From SVMC01 sp045601345 (GTDB taxonomy: Bacteria > Bacillota > Clostridia > Oscillospirales > Oscillospiraceae), in NCBI GenBank assembly GCA_045601345.1, contig JAZRZL010000051.1, forward strand, positions 1 to 32,695: DNA of 32,695 nucleotides. Reading direction: 5' to 3'. The position numbers were made by a program, and so were the translations under genes. Numbering within the stretch: the first letter of the stretch is position 1; each line of letters opens with the position of its first letter. Shown here piece after piece: positions 22,801 to 30,783 of the stretch. Below the pieces are notes generated by a model. It made no database searches. It saw only the letters and a program-made list of their open reading frames with translations, and was not told where the DNA came from.

Positions 22801-25800
22801 GCAGGTTCTGAAGCAGACTTCTGCCAACAGAATGCCCGCTCTGAACACCAATGAAAACGGTATGCCTTACCTGACCTTCAATGGCAGCCAGCGTCTGACT
22901 CTGGACGGCGTGAACTTCAATGATAAGAGCGCTCTGACGATTCTGATCATGTCCCGCAACGCCAAGAGCAGTTATAGCAACGCTTCCTACAGCTCCGGCA
23001 ATGGCGACCGCAACGCTCCCATCTATGTCAACGAAGCCAGCGGCTGGAGTGGCCTGTATGTGAACCCGTATCAGGATTGGATCGGCGTTCGCTTCGGCTC
23101 CACTGTGTCCAATTGCTTCATCAAGACCCGCAGAGCTGCCGCTACCGATAAGGTCACCGTAGCCGGTGCTGTGAAGGACGGCGGCGTAGAGAAGATTTAT
23201 GACGAAGGCGTTATGCTTTACTCCAAGTCCGGTCAGGCTGAAAAGACCAAGGGCATCGGCAATACGCTCTCCGTTGGTTACAGCTACTCCGGTGGCGACA
23301 CCTACTTCTCCGGCGATATCTATGAAATCTTTATTTATGACCGTGCGCTCAGCGATGATGAAGTGGCCGAAATGACCGCTTATCTGAAAGAGAAGTATGA
23401 AGGCAGCCCCGAGTGCAAGCATGACTATCAGGCTGTTGTTACTGCTCCCACCTGCACCGAGGCAGGCTTCACCACTTACACCTGCGCTAAGTGCGGCGAC
23501 AGCTATGTTGATGACGAGGTTGCAGCACTGGGTCACGACTATGTTGGTGCTTTCTGCAGCCGCTGCGGCGAGAAGGAACCCAGACCCGAAGGCATTATGG
23601 AACTGTTCTACGTCAGCCCCGATGGCAATGATGAGAACAATGGTCTCAGCGAAGAAACCGCTTTTGCTACGCTGGCAAAGGCAAGAGACGCTGTCCGCGA
23701 AATCAATGCCGAAATGACCGGCGATATCGTTGTCTACCTGATGGACGGCACTTGGGAACTGGATGAGACCCTCAAGTTTGACGAGCGCGACTCCGGTACC
23801 AATGGCTTCACTGTCCGTTATGCAGCAGCAGAGGGCGCAAAGCCCATCATCTCCGGTGGTAAGAAGATCACCTCCGAGTGGACGGTTGCAGAAGATGTTG
23901 ACTGGCTGCCCGAAGGCCTCACCGCCTATAAGACCTCCTTTGCCCGCGATGACAAGGTTCGTGCAATCTATGTCAACGATCAGCGTGCATCTCTGACCCG
24001 TAAGACCCTGCGTGCAAAGCGCTCTGTTGGCAGCTATGCTGTTACCAAGGGTCAGGCTGACTGGGCATGGACCAGTGGCTCCAAGCCCGCAGGCAACGTA
24101 TTTGACAGCGCTTCCCTGCCTGCCAATGCCCGTAACCCCCAGAACATCGAGCTTGAATCCGGCTCCACTTGGGTCAAGGCACTCGTTTGCGCCGCATCCC
24201 TTGAGGATATCGGCAACGGCGAAACGCAGGTCAACTTCCAGATGCCGTATGCAGCTATGGCTCAGACCCTGAACTGGAACTGCGGCTACAAGCCCACCGG
24301 CAATAACGACATCACCAACGTCTTTGAATGGCTGTCCAAGGAAGGCGAATTCTACTTCGACCAGGCCGGCAGCACCCTGTACTACATCCCCCGCACTGGC
24401 GAGGACATGAGCAAGGCTGAGGTCATCGTACCTGAGCTGGATCAGCTCATCAACATCACCGGCTCCGATCCCATGAACAGCTATGCTGAAAACATTGAGT
24501 TTGACGGCATCAAGTTCGCTTACACCGACTGGAACCTCTACGAGGTCGAAGGCTCTCACGGCAACGCTACCGTTCAGGCTGCCACTGTCATCACCAAGTA
24601 TGCTGACGGCAACTGGCACAATGATATGTATCGCGCCTATGATATCCCCACCGCAGCCATCCAGGTCAACACTGCAAAGAACGTGAAGTTCCTCAATGGC
24701 GAAATTTCCAACACCGGCTACCTCGGCATCCATCTGGAAAATGACGTATGGAACTGCGACGTGACCGGCAACTACATTGGCCAGACCGGCGGTGCAGGCA
24801 TCGTCATCGGCCATCCGCAGCATGTCTACGAGAACGATACTGAAGAGTATCGCGTTGGCAACGGTGCAACCTACGACAAGGAAAAGTTTGCCGCAGGCAC
24901 CGAATCTGCTCCTAAGCACATCAACATCACCAACAACTATCTGCTGGAGAACTGCTACTTCTTCCCCGGCAACGCTCCCATCACCTCTTTCTACACCTAC
25001 GACATGAAGGTGCTCCATAACTTCATCTACAAGTGCTCCTACAGTGGCATGAGCATTGGTTGGGGCTGGTGCGAATTTGATGGTACCTCCTCCTCCAAGC
25101 TGCCCGGTAAGCCCACCACCACCTCCAGAGCCAATACGGTCAGCTACAACCGTATCGAAGAAATCTGCTCCATCCTTCAGGATGCCGGCGGCATCTACAC
25201 GCTCGGTCAGCAGGGCAATGATGACTGGACGGAAGCTACCTACATGAACAACAACTTCATCAATGCCAAGCGCGCACCGCAGCAGGCTAACGGCAGCCGC
25301 ATGGTCAACGGCTTCCATCCCGATGAAGGCTCCGCATTCATTAAGCTCGACGGCAACGTTGTTACCAACATCATCCGTAATGTCTATGAGCTGAACAACT
25401 ATCAGAGAAAGCATGACGTTATCGTCACCAACAGCTTCTCCAACACCAACCGCTCCGAAACCACTGCTCCCAACTGCACGCTCGATCAGTATGTCGATGA
25501 AAACTACACCTGGCCGCTGCTGGGCTACAACACGGTCCTCAACTCCGGTCTGGAAGATGCCTATGTTGGCATGGTCAGCAAGGACGTTATCGGCGACACC
25601 GAGTATGAGCTTGCTTCCAATGTCAGACTGGAAGCTGGTATGGAACTGCCTCGCAGAGGCCTGCTGGATGCAGCCGACACCGTTTGGGTTGCTCCCGAAG
25701 GCACCACCGAGTTCGCAGAAGGCGCAACCATGACCAAGGCAGCCGGCAATGCAAAGAGCATGGCTCTGCCTGAGACGGTCGGCACCTACAAGCTGTACAT

Positions 25801-28438
25801 CGTCTATGCAGACGGCACAGTTTCCAACGCCTCCGAGAAGACCATCTACATCGGCGAAGCCAAGGGCATTGCCAATGTAGCAGACGGCATGAGCTACAGC
25901 ATTTCCGCTAAGGCTCCTCTGGTTCTTGAACTGAACACCGACACCTACAAGTTCGAGCTGAACGGCAATGCCGTGAAGTCCGGCGAAAAGATCACCGTAC
26001 CCGGTGAATACACCCTGAGCTACACCATGCTCGGCGGCACCGACGAGCCTGAGACCATCCGCTTCACCACCTATATTTCCGACGCGAACAAGCTCCTTCC
26101 CAAGAACCTGACGGTCAAGCCCGGTGATGCCATCCAGCTTGCTGTCAACCTTGGCGATCCCACGCTGAAGATTTGGCTGGCTTCCCAGTCCATCAGCGCC
26201 TTCGAGGAAGGCAAGAACATGACCTGCACTTCCGGTGACAGCGATATCATCGCTGCTCCCAAGACTCCCGGCATCTATGATCTGGCCATTGTCAATCAGG
26301 ATGACGAGATTCTCTGCCGTTCCGATGCAACCGTCAAGGTTCTCGATACCGGCGCAAGCGTTCAGACGATCGACTTCAAGGATGCTGCTTCCGCAGATAA
26401 GTATGAGATCGTCAACCCCGATGCCAGCAAGATCGTTGAGGATAAGGGTCTGTATATGATTACCACCAAGGACGGCTTCGAGACCGCAGGTGGTCAGCTC
26501 AAGGACGATGCAGCCACCACGCCTAAGGATCTGGTGCTCGTACCCGTGACCGGCGACTGGACTGCAACTCTGAAGTTCGACTTCGATCAGGCCAAGGCAT
26601 CCAACGGCTACTATCAGTTCTTCGCCTTCTATGCAATGGAAGACTATAACAATGTTGCCGGTATCCGTGGCGGCGACGGCGCAATGCAGGACTTCCTCCG
26701 TATCAATGGCAGCATCACTGCCGACAGCGCAGAGCTCAAGTCCGGCCCCGGCCTGTCCCAGAATGGCACCTACTGGTTCCGCATTGTTAAGGAAGGCGAC
26801 AACTACACCTGCTATCGCAGTGCAGACGGTGAAGAATTCACCGAAATGTTCAAGTATGAAGCAACCGGTATTGACGCTCAGAACATTGCAATCGACGCCT
26901 ACACCGGCATGACCGCAGGCTACACCTTCTATCTGGACACCCTGGTCGTAGAAGGCGCTGATACCAGCCTGAAGGACATTGACTTCAAGAATCCCGCAGA
27001 CGCAGACCGTTATGATATTGTCAACCCCGTCTCCTCTGAGATCGTAGAGGACAAGGGTCTGTACATGATTACCACCAAGGACGCTTTCGAGACCGCTAAC
27101 AACCAGCTCAGCGGTGACGCTGCCACCACGCCTAAGGATCTGGTACTCGTACCCGTGGGCGGCGACTGGAGCGCAACCCTGAAGTTTGACTTCGATAAGG
27201 CCAGTGCATCCAACGGCTACTATCAGTTCTTCGGCTTCTATGCTATGGAAGACTACGACAATGCCGCCGGTATCCGCAGCGGCGACGGCGCAATGCAGAA
27301 CTTCCTGCGTGTGGACGGTGCCATCACCGCCGATAGCTCCGAGCTGAATTCCGCTCCCGGCCTGAGCACCAACGGCACCTACTGGCAGCGCATTGTCAAG
27401 GAAGGCGACACCTACACCTGCTATCGCAGTGCAGACGGTGAAGAATTCATCGAGATGTTCAAGTATGAGAATACCGGCATTGATGCCCAGTACATTGCAA
27501 TTGACGCTTATACTGGCATGACCGCCGGCTACACCTTCTATCTTGACACCCTGTCCTTCGAAGGTGGCCAGCAGCCCACCGGCTGCAAGCACGCTTATGT
27601 TGCAGTTGTGACCGAACCCACCTGCACCGAAGCTGGCTTTACCACCTACACCTGCTCCAAATGCGGCGACAGCTATGTTGCTGACGAGGTTGCAGCTCTG
27701 GGTCACGATTATAAGGCAGTTGTGACCGAACCCACCTGCACCGAGGCAGGGTTCACCACCTATACCTGTGAACGCTGCGGCGACAGCTATGTTGCTGATG
27801 AGGTTGCAGCTCTGGGTCATGAGTATGTAAACGGTGTCTGCACGCGCTGCGGTGCTGCTGATCCCGACTACAAGCATGAAGATCATTGCCCGAGCAAGAA
27901 CTTCGTTGATGTACCCGATGAGACGAGCTGGGCACACGCCGGTATCGACTACTGCGTGGAGAACAAGCTCATGATCGGTTACAGTGACACCGAGTTCGCT
28001 CCGTTTGAATCCACGACCCGCGCACAGCTGGTCATGATCCTGTACCGTCTGGCCGGTGAGCCTGAGACCCAATTCAGCAGCATCTTCTCCGATGTCAAGG
28101 CTGGTCAGTGGTTTGCTGATGCTGTGATTTGGGCAGCATCCAATGGTATTGTCAATGGCGTTGGCCGCGGCAAGTTCGATCCGAACGGCACGATCACCCG
28201 CGAGCAGATCGCTACGATCCTGTACCGCTATGCCGGCAGCCCCGCAGTTGAGGGTAGCCTTGCTTCCTTCAGCGATGGCGCAGCTGTCAGTACTTGGGCT
28301 GAGGATGCAATGGTTTGGGCAGTTGCCAACGATATTATCAATGGCAATTCCACGGAAGGCGTTGTTATCCTAGATCCTCAGGGTGACGCAACCCGTGCAC
28401 AGATCGCTGCCATCATTGCCCGCTACATGGCGGAATAA
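19817..28438 (+). CDS. Giant secreted, SLH-anchored protein with two GH141-like beta-helix modules (probable alpha-L-fucosidase)
   Basis: The ATG at 19817 (AGGAAAGAGG upstream) gives 2,873 residues; a longer frame from TTG 19763 lacks a binding site and would precede the signal peptide. Residues 1-34 are a Sec signal ending FAVQA. Module A (about 41-955) starts with EFYVSPTGSDSNDG and has a right-handed beta-helix to about 722, then Ig-like repeats. A LamG-like domain covers 962-1195 and a Cys-rich CxxCG repeat about 1200-1250. Module B (1261-2176) repeats module A at roughly four in five residues by eye. Two sister domains (about 2182-2380, 2385-2583), two more Cys-rich repeats (2590-2685) and three SLH domains (2696-2873) follow. 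Conserved DAGGIYTLG and HPDEGS aspartates occur in both modules (568/615; 1789/1836). GH141 includes alpha-L-fucosidase and xylanase; the fucose genes downstream favour fucosidase. Confidence 0.82.
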   Translation: MFKTKKRGLSMISRLLVAVMILQLFLAAPFAVQAKEIVGQAEFYVSPTGSDSNDGLSADTAFATLEKARDAVRKINGNMTGDITVYLMDGTWELDETFKLDERDSGTNGFTVRYQAAPGAKPIISGGKTIDAEWEVAEDVDWLQNGLVAYKTHFERDDKIRAIYVNDQRASMTRKTARPKRSAGTYAVTKGQADWAWVSGSKAAGNVFNSSFLPADTRNPQNIELESGSTWVKAVVCADTLQDIGNGETQVNFQMPYAAMAQTLSWNCNYNPTGNNDVTNVFEWLSKEGEFYFDQAGSTLYYIPRAGEDVNTAEVIVPVLDQLVNITGSKPLNTYAENIVFEGIKFAYTDWNLYEVEGSHGNATVQAATVITKYADGNWHNDIYRAYDVPTAAIQVNTAKNIQFINGEISNTGYLGIHLENDVWNCDVSGNYVGQTGGAGIVIGHPQHVYENDPDDYRVGNGATADKEKFARGTESVPKHINIMNNYLLENCYFFPGNAPITSFYTYDMKVQHNFVYKCSYSGMSIGWGWCEFDGTSSSKLPGKPTTTSRANNVSYNRIEEICSILQDAGGIYTLGQQGNDDWTDVTIMNNNFINAQRTNTSASGSRMVNGFHPDEGSAYILMDGNVVTNTIRNVYELNNWQRKHDVIVTNAFSNTNKSETTAPNCTLDMYVDASYTWPITGYTTVLNSGLEDTYVGMVGKDVIGDTEYELASNVKMEAGLTLPRRGLLSADDTVWVAPEGTTAFAEGATMTKAAGNEKSIVLPETAGTYKLYIVYADGSVSAASEKTIYVGEVKGIANVADGMVYSISAKNPLVLELNTDTYSFKLNGASVKNGATITESGDYTLEVTTLGSSNAPQVIKFSTIISESNRLLPKNVTVKPGEVIALADNLNDPTLKIWLASQSASAFEESASMTCASGDKAEIAAPMEEGIYDLTVVNDNGEILNRSDCTVKVKAPYAGNIPVTDFIMNFAADQGITTATGNAVSGWANTANEEQVLKQTSANRMPALNTNENGMPYLTFNGSQRLTLDGVNFNDKSALTILIMSRNAKSSYSNASYSSGNGDRNAPIYVNEASGWSGLYVNPYQDWIGVRFGSTVSNCFIKTRRAAATDKVTVAGAVKDGGVEKIYDEGVMLYSKSGQAEKTKGIGNTLSVGYSYSGGDTYFSGDIYEIFIYDRALSDDEVAEMTAYLKEKYEGSPECKHDYQAVVTAPTCTEAGFTTYTCAKCGDSYVDDEVAALGHDYVGAFCSRCGEKEPRPEGIMELFYVSPDGNDENNGLSEETAFATLAKARDAVREINAEMTGDIVVYLMDGTWELDETLKFDERDSGTNGFTVRYAAAEGAKPIISGGKKITSEWTVAEDVDWLPEGLTAYKTSFARDDKVRAIYVNDQRASLTRKTLRAKRSVGSYAVTKGQADWAWTSGSKPAGNVFDSASLPANARNPQNIELESGSTWVKALVCAASLEDIGNGETQVNFQMPYAAMAQTLNWNCGYKPTGNNDITNVFEWLSKEGEFYFDQAGSTLYYIPRTGEDMSKAEVIVPELDQLINITGSDPMNSYAENIEFDGIKFAYTDWNLYEVEGSHGNATVQAATVITKYADGNWHNDMYRAYDIPTAAIQVNTAKNVKFLNGEISNTGYLGIHLENDVWNCDVTGNYIGQTGGAGIVIGHPQHVYENDTEEYRVGNGATYDKEKFAAGTESAPKHINITNNYLLENCYFFPGNAPITSFYTYDMKVLHNFIYKCSYSGMSIGWGWCEFDGTSSSKLPGKPTTTSRANTVSYNRIEEICSILQDAGGIYTLGQQGNDDWTEATYMNNNFINAKRAPQQANGSRMVNGFHPDEGSAFIKLDGNVVTNIIRNVYELNNYQRKHDVIVTNSFSNTNRSETTAPNCTLDQYVDENYTWPLLGYNTVLNSGLEDAYVGMVSKDVIGDTEYELASNVRLEAGMELPRRGLLDAADTVWVAPEGTTEFAEGATMTKAAGNAKSMALPETVGTYKLYIVYADGTVSNASEKTIYIGEAKGIANVADGMSYSISAKAPLVLELNTDTYKFELNGNAVKSGEKITVPGEYTLSYTMLGGTDEPETIRFTTYISDANKLLPKNLTVKPGDAIQLAVNLGDPTLKIWLASQSISAFEEGKNMTCTSGDSDIIAAPKTPGIYDLAIVNQDDEILCRSDATVKVLDTGASVQTIDFKDAASADKYEIVNPDASKIVEDKGLYMITTKDGFETAGGQLKDDAATTPKDLVLVPVTGDWTATLKFDFDQAKASNGYYQFFAFYAMEDYNNVAGIRGGDGAMQDFLRINGSITADSAELKSGPGLSQNGTYWFRIVKEGDNYTCYRSADGEEFTEMFKYEATGIDAQNIAIDAYTGMTAGYTFYLDTLVVEGADTSLKDIDFKNPADADRYDIVNPVSSEIVEDKGLYMITTKDAFETANNQLSGDAATTPKDLVLVPVGGDWSATLKFDFDKASASNGYYQFFGFYAMEDYDNAAGIRSGDGAMQNFLRVDGAITADSSELNSAPGLSTNGTYWQRIVKEGDTYTCYRSADGEEFIEMFKYENTGIDAQYIAIDAYTGMTAGYTFYLDTLSFEGGQQPTGCKHAYVAVVTEPTCTEAGFTTYTCSKCGDSYVADEVAALGHDYKAVVTEPTCTEAGFTTYTCERCGDSYVADEVAALGHEYVNGVCTRCGAADPDYKHEDHCPSKNFVDVPDETSWAHAGIDYCVENKLMIGYSDTEFAPFESTTRAQLVMILYRLAGEPETQFSSIFSDVKAGQWFADAVIWAASNGIVNGVGRGKFDPNGTITREQIATILYRYAGSPAVEGSLASFSDGAAVSTWAEDAMVWAVANDIINGNSTEGVVILDPQGDATRAQIAAIIARYMAE
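19937..22690 (+). repeat. Internal duplication, copy A (beta-helix and Ig-like parts)
   Basis: This segment of the giant gene encodes the first catalytic-type module. It matches 23597-26340 along its whole length, with identical runs at the DNA level (for example around 21061 and 24721) and synonymous drift between them. Copy A is followed by a LamG-like domain that copy B lacks. Confidence 0.85.
23597..26340 (+). repeat. Internal duplication, copy B
   Basis: This is the second module of the giant gene, collinear with copy A and of nearly the same length (2,744 against 2,754 bp). It retains both conserved aspartates. The region after it holds a pair of about 200-residue sister domains instead of the LamG-like domain. 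Confidence 0.85.
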
Positions 28439-28449
28439 GATGCATCCCC

Positions 28450-28479
28450 CTGTGTGCCGGGAGCAATTCCGGCACACAG
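28450..28479 (+). terminator. Hairpin after the giant gene
   Basis: CTGTGTGCCGG (28450-28460) and CCGGCACACAG (28469-28479) form an 11-bp perfect stem with an 8-base loop, 12 bp after the stop codon. No T-tract follows, so termination would be weak or of another type; it may protect the 3' end. Confidence 0.55.
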
Positions 28480-28527
28480 AACATAACAGATATTAATAAA
28501 ATTATCTTGGAAAAGTTCAGAAAATAT

Positions 28528-28555
28528 TTGAATTTTCACGATAAAATTGTATAAT
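28528..28555 (+). promoter_or_regulatory. Promoter of the fucose operon
   Basis: TTGAAT (28528-28533) and TATAAT (28550-28555) are 16 bp apart, about 85 bp before the first gene. The predicted transcript begins just before a perfect hairpin. Confidence 0.7.
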
Positions 28556-28572
28556 ATCCATAAGTAAGCGCA

Positions 28573-28600
28573 TCGGGCGGTTTCTTTGCAAACCGCCCGA
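28573..28600 (+). promoter_or_regulatory. Leader hairpin of the fucose operon
   Basis: TCGGGCGGTTT (28573-28583) and AAACCGCCCGA (28590-28600) form an 11-bp perfect stem with a 6-base loop, followed by TTTCATC. It sits at the extreme 5' end of the predicted transcript, about 40 bp before the start codon. It could be a protein operator, an attenuator or an mRNA stabiliser. Confidence 0.55.
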
Positions 28601-28639
28601 TTTCATCACTGGTCCGAAAAATGGATTGGAGGGTTTCTA

Positions 28640-29347
28640 TTGCAGAATATCAATGAAATCAAGGATCAAATCTGCGATGTTTGTCACAAAATGTGGCAGC
28701 TTGGCTGGGTAGCAGCCAATGACGGAAATGTAAGCGTCCGTCTGGAGGATGGCAGAATTCTTGCAACGCCTACCGGCATGAGCAAGTCCTTCATCACCCC
28801 GGAAAAGCTCATTTTGCTTGATGAAGCGGGCAACGTGCTGGAGGCAGGGGAAGGACTGCGCCCCTCCAGCGAAATCAAAATGCATCTGCGCTGCTATCAG
28901 AAGCGGGACGATGTATTCGGTGTGATCCATGCCCATCCTCCCGGAGCAACCGGCTTTGCCGTTGCCCACAAGGCGATGGATATGTACAACATGATCGAGT
29001 CCGTGGCAGCCATCGGCTCTGTGCCGCTGACTCCCTACGGTACGCCCTCCACAATGGAGGTACCGGATGCTATTGAGCCGTATCTTGATGAGCATGATGT
29101 GATGCTTCTGGAAAACCACGGTGCACTGGCTGTGGGATGCGATATTCTGACGGCCTTCTACCGCATGGAAAGTCTGGAGCTTTGGGCAAAGATCACCATC
29201 AATGCGGTGATTTTGGGCGGCAGTGTCGATATCAACCGTGAGAACATTCAGAAGCTCATCGACCTTCGCAGCTACTACCGCGTTACCGGCAGACATCCCG
29301 GCTATAAGCTCTATCAGGATGACCCGATGCTGCACAAAAAGGAGTAA
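28640..29347 (+). CDS. fucA: L-fuculose-1-phosphate aldolase (class II)
   Basis: The start is a TTG at 28640 with GGAGGG 6 bp upstream; a longer frame from 28586 would begin inside the leader hairpin. The 235-residue product cleaves L-fuculose-1-phosphate to dihydroxyacetone phosphate and L-lactaldehyde. Zinc ligands are His97, His99 (HAHPPGATG) and His160 (ENHGALAVG). The catalytic Glu78 lies in PSSEIK, and NDGNVSVR (about 27-34) is the phosphate/substrate loop. All match the E. coli FucA set with an offset of five. It is the first gene of a three-gene operon, 5 bp before the kinase. Related RhaD-like or ribulose-phosphate epimerases share the fold, but the neighbouring fucI argues for FucA. 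Confidence 0.9.
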   Translation: MQNINEIKDQICDVCHKMWQLGWVAANDGNVSVRLEDGRILATPTGMSKSFITPEKLILLDEAGNVLEAGEGLRPSSEIKMHLRCYQKRDDVFGVIHAHPPGATGFAVAHKAMDMYNMIESVAAIGSVPLTPYGTPSTMEVPDAIEPYLDEHDVMLLENHGALAVGCDILTAFYRMESLELWAKITINAVILGGSVDINRENIQKLIDLRSYYRVTGRHPGYKLYQDDPMLHKKE

Positions 29348-29352
29348 CTTAC

Positions 29353-30771
29353 ATGAAGACAGTTTTGGCATTTGACTTCGGCGCTTCCTCCGGCCGTGCC
29401 ATTCGGGGCTGTTATGATGGGAAAACGATCTCTATGGAGGAAGTACATCGCTTTGACAATATTCCTGTGGAGCAGGACGGGCATATTTTTCACGATATTC
29501 CCCTCTTTCTCCGCGAAATCGACAAGGCACTGGACAAGGCCGGAAAGGTAGATGCGCTGGCCTTCGATACCTGGGGCGTGGACTATGGCCTTTTGGATGC
29601 GGAAGGAAAGCTCTGTGCCCTGCCGCACCATTACCGGGATCACCGAACCGATGATATTCTTCCCCGTGCCTTTTCCACTATGTCCCCGGAGGCACTCTAC
29701 CGGGCAACGGGCAACCAGATCATGCCCATTAACACGCTGTTTCAGCTTCTGACCGAGGAAAATCCGGATTGTGCTGCAAAGCTGCTGTTTATGCCGGATT
29801 TATTTGGCTATCTGCTCACGGGCGAGATGGTCTGCGAGTCTACCATAGCGTCCACCTCACAGATGCTGGATCTGGAAAAATGCAGTTGGAGCGATGGCGT
29901 GCTGGATACCTTTTCCATTCCCAAGCGCCTGTTCCCGCTGCTTCGGCAGGCACCTGCACGATTAGGCACCTATCGGGGCATAGAGGTACTTACGGTAGCC
30001 GGACACGATACCCAGTGCGCAGTTGCCGCCATGCCTGTCACAGGCGATGCGCAGGCTGCATTCCTGTCCTGCGGTACCTGGTCTCTCATCGGCTGCGAGC
30101 TGGAGCAGCCGGTTTTGGGCGAGGAAAGCAATACCTGCGCCCTGTCCAATGAGCTGGGTGCCAACGGAAAAATCAATTACTTGAAAAATATCAGCGGCCT
30201 TTGGCTCATACAGAGGCTTCGCAAGGATTTAGCCGCCCGGGGAGAGCATTACAGCTACAATGCATTGGAGCTGTTGGCACGACAGAGTGCCCCCTTCCGC
30301 TCCTTCGTTGACCCGGATGCACCGATGCTGTCGGCCTCCGGCGATTTGCAGGAAAATATCCGGGCATATTGCCGCCTGACCGACCAGAAGGCACCCGAAA
30401 CCGTGGGCGAAACGGTGCGCCTGATTTATGAAAGTCTTGCGCTCAAGTACCGCTATGCACTCGAACAGATCACCCGATGCACCGGCCGGCGGTTTACGCT
30501 TTTGCATATGCTGGGCGGCGGCACAAAGGATGGTTTCCTTTGCCAGATGGCGGCGGATTGTCTGGGCATTCCCGTGGATGCCGGCCCCATGGAGGCAACT
30601 GCGCTGGGCAATATCATGCTCCAGCTTATCGCCCTGGGAGAACTGGAATCCGTGGAGCAGGGACGGCGGATCATTGCCGAAAGCGAGGCTGTGACGACCT
30701 ATACGCCCCAGCCTGTGGCACAATTGGAGCAAGCATACGAAAGGTATGTAAAAATATTGGAAAGAAATTAG
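29353..30771 (+). CDS. fucK: FGGY-family sugar kinase, probable L-fuculokinase (RhaB-type sequence)
   Basis: The product has 472 residues and phosphorylates a ketose at O1, feeding the aldolase upstream. The FGGY fold is shown by DFGASSGR (residues 8-15), FDTWGVDYGLLD, the MPINTLFQL/PDLFGYLLTG block, AGHDTQCAVAA, and LGGGTKDGFLCQMAAD near the C-terminus. The Asp of AGHDT is the expected catalytic base. The sequence is closest in style to rhamnulokinase (RhaB), which often serves as fuculokinase in gut Firmicutes. AAGGAG overlaps the end of fucA; fucI begins 12 bp after. The kinase is certain; fuculose as substrate is inferred from context. Confidence 0.88.
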   Translation: MKTVLAFDFGASSGRAIRGCYDGKTISMEEVHRFDNIPVEQDGHIFHDIPLFLREIDKALDKAGKVDALAFDTWGVDYGLLDAEGKLCALPHHYRDHRTDDILPRAFSTMSPEALYRATGNQIMPINTLFQLLTEENPDCAAKLLFMPDLFGYLLTGEMVCESTIASTSQMLDLEKCSWSDGVLDTFSIPKRLFPLLRQAPARLGTYRGIEVLTVAGHDTQCAVAAMPVTGDAQAAFLSCGTWSLIGCELEQPVLGEESNTCALSNELGANGKINYLKNISGLWLIQRLRKDLAARGEHYSYNALELLARQSAPFRSFVDPDAPMLSASGDLQENIRAYCRLTDQKAPETVGETVRLIYESLALKYRYALEQITRCTGRRFTLLHMLGGGTKDGFLCQMAADCLGIPVDAGPMEATALGNIMLQLIALGELESVEQGRRIIAESEAVTTYTPQPVAQLEQAYERYVKILERN

Positions 30772-30783
30772 GAGAGGATCATC

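Noticed and set aside
19733..28072. Antisense open frame of 2,779 codons
   Set aside because: It is in register with the codons of the giant surface gene and exists because that gene avoids TTA, CTA and TCA. The plus-strand product has a signal peptide, clear domains and SLH repeats; the antisense product is low-complexity and has no ribosome binding site that I could support.
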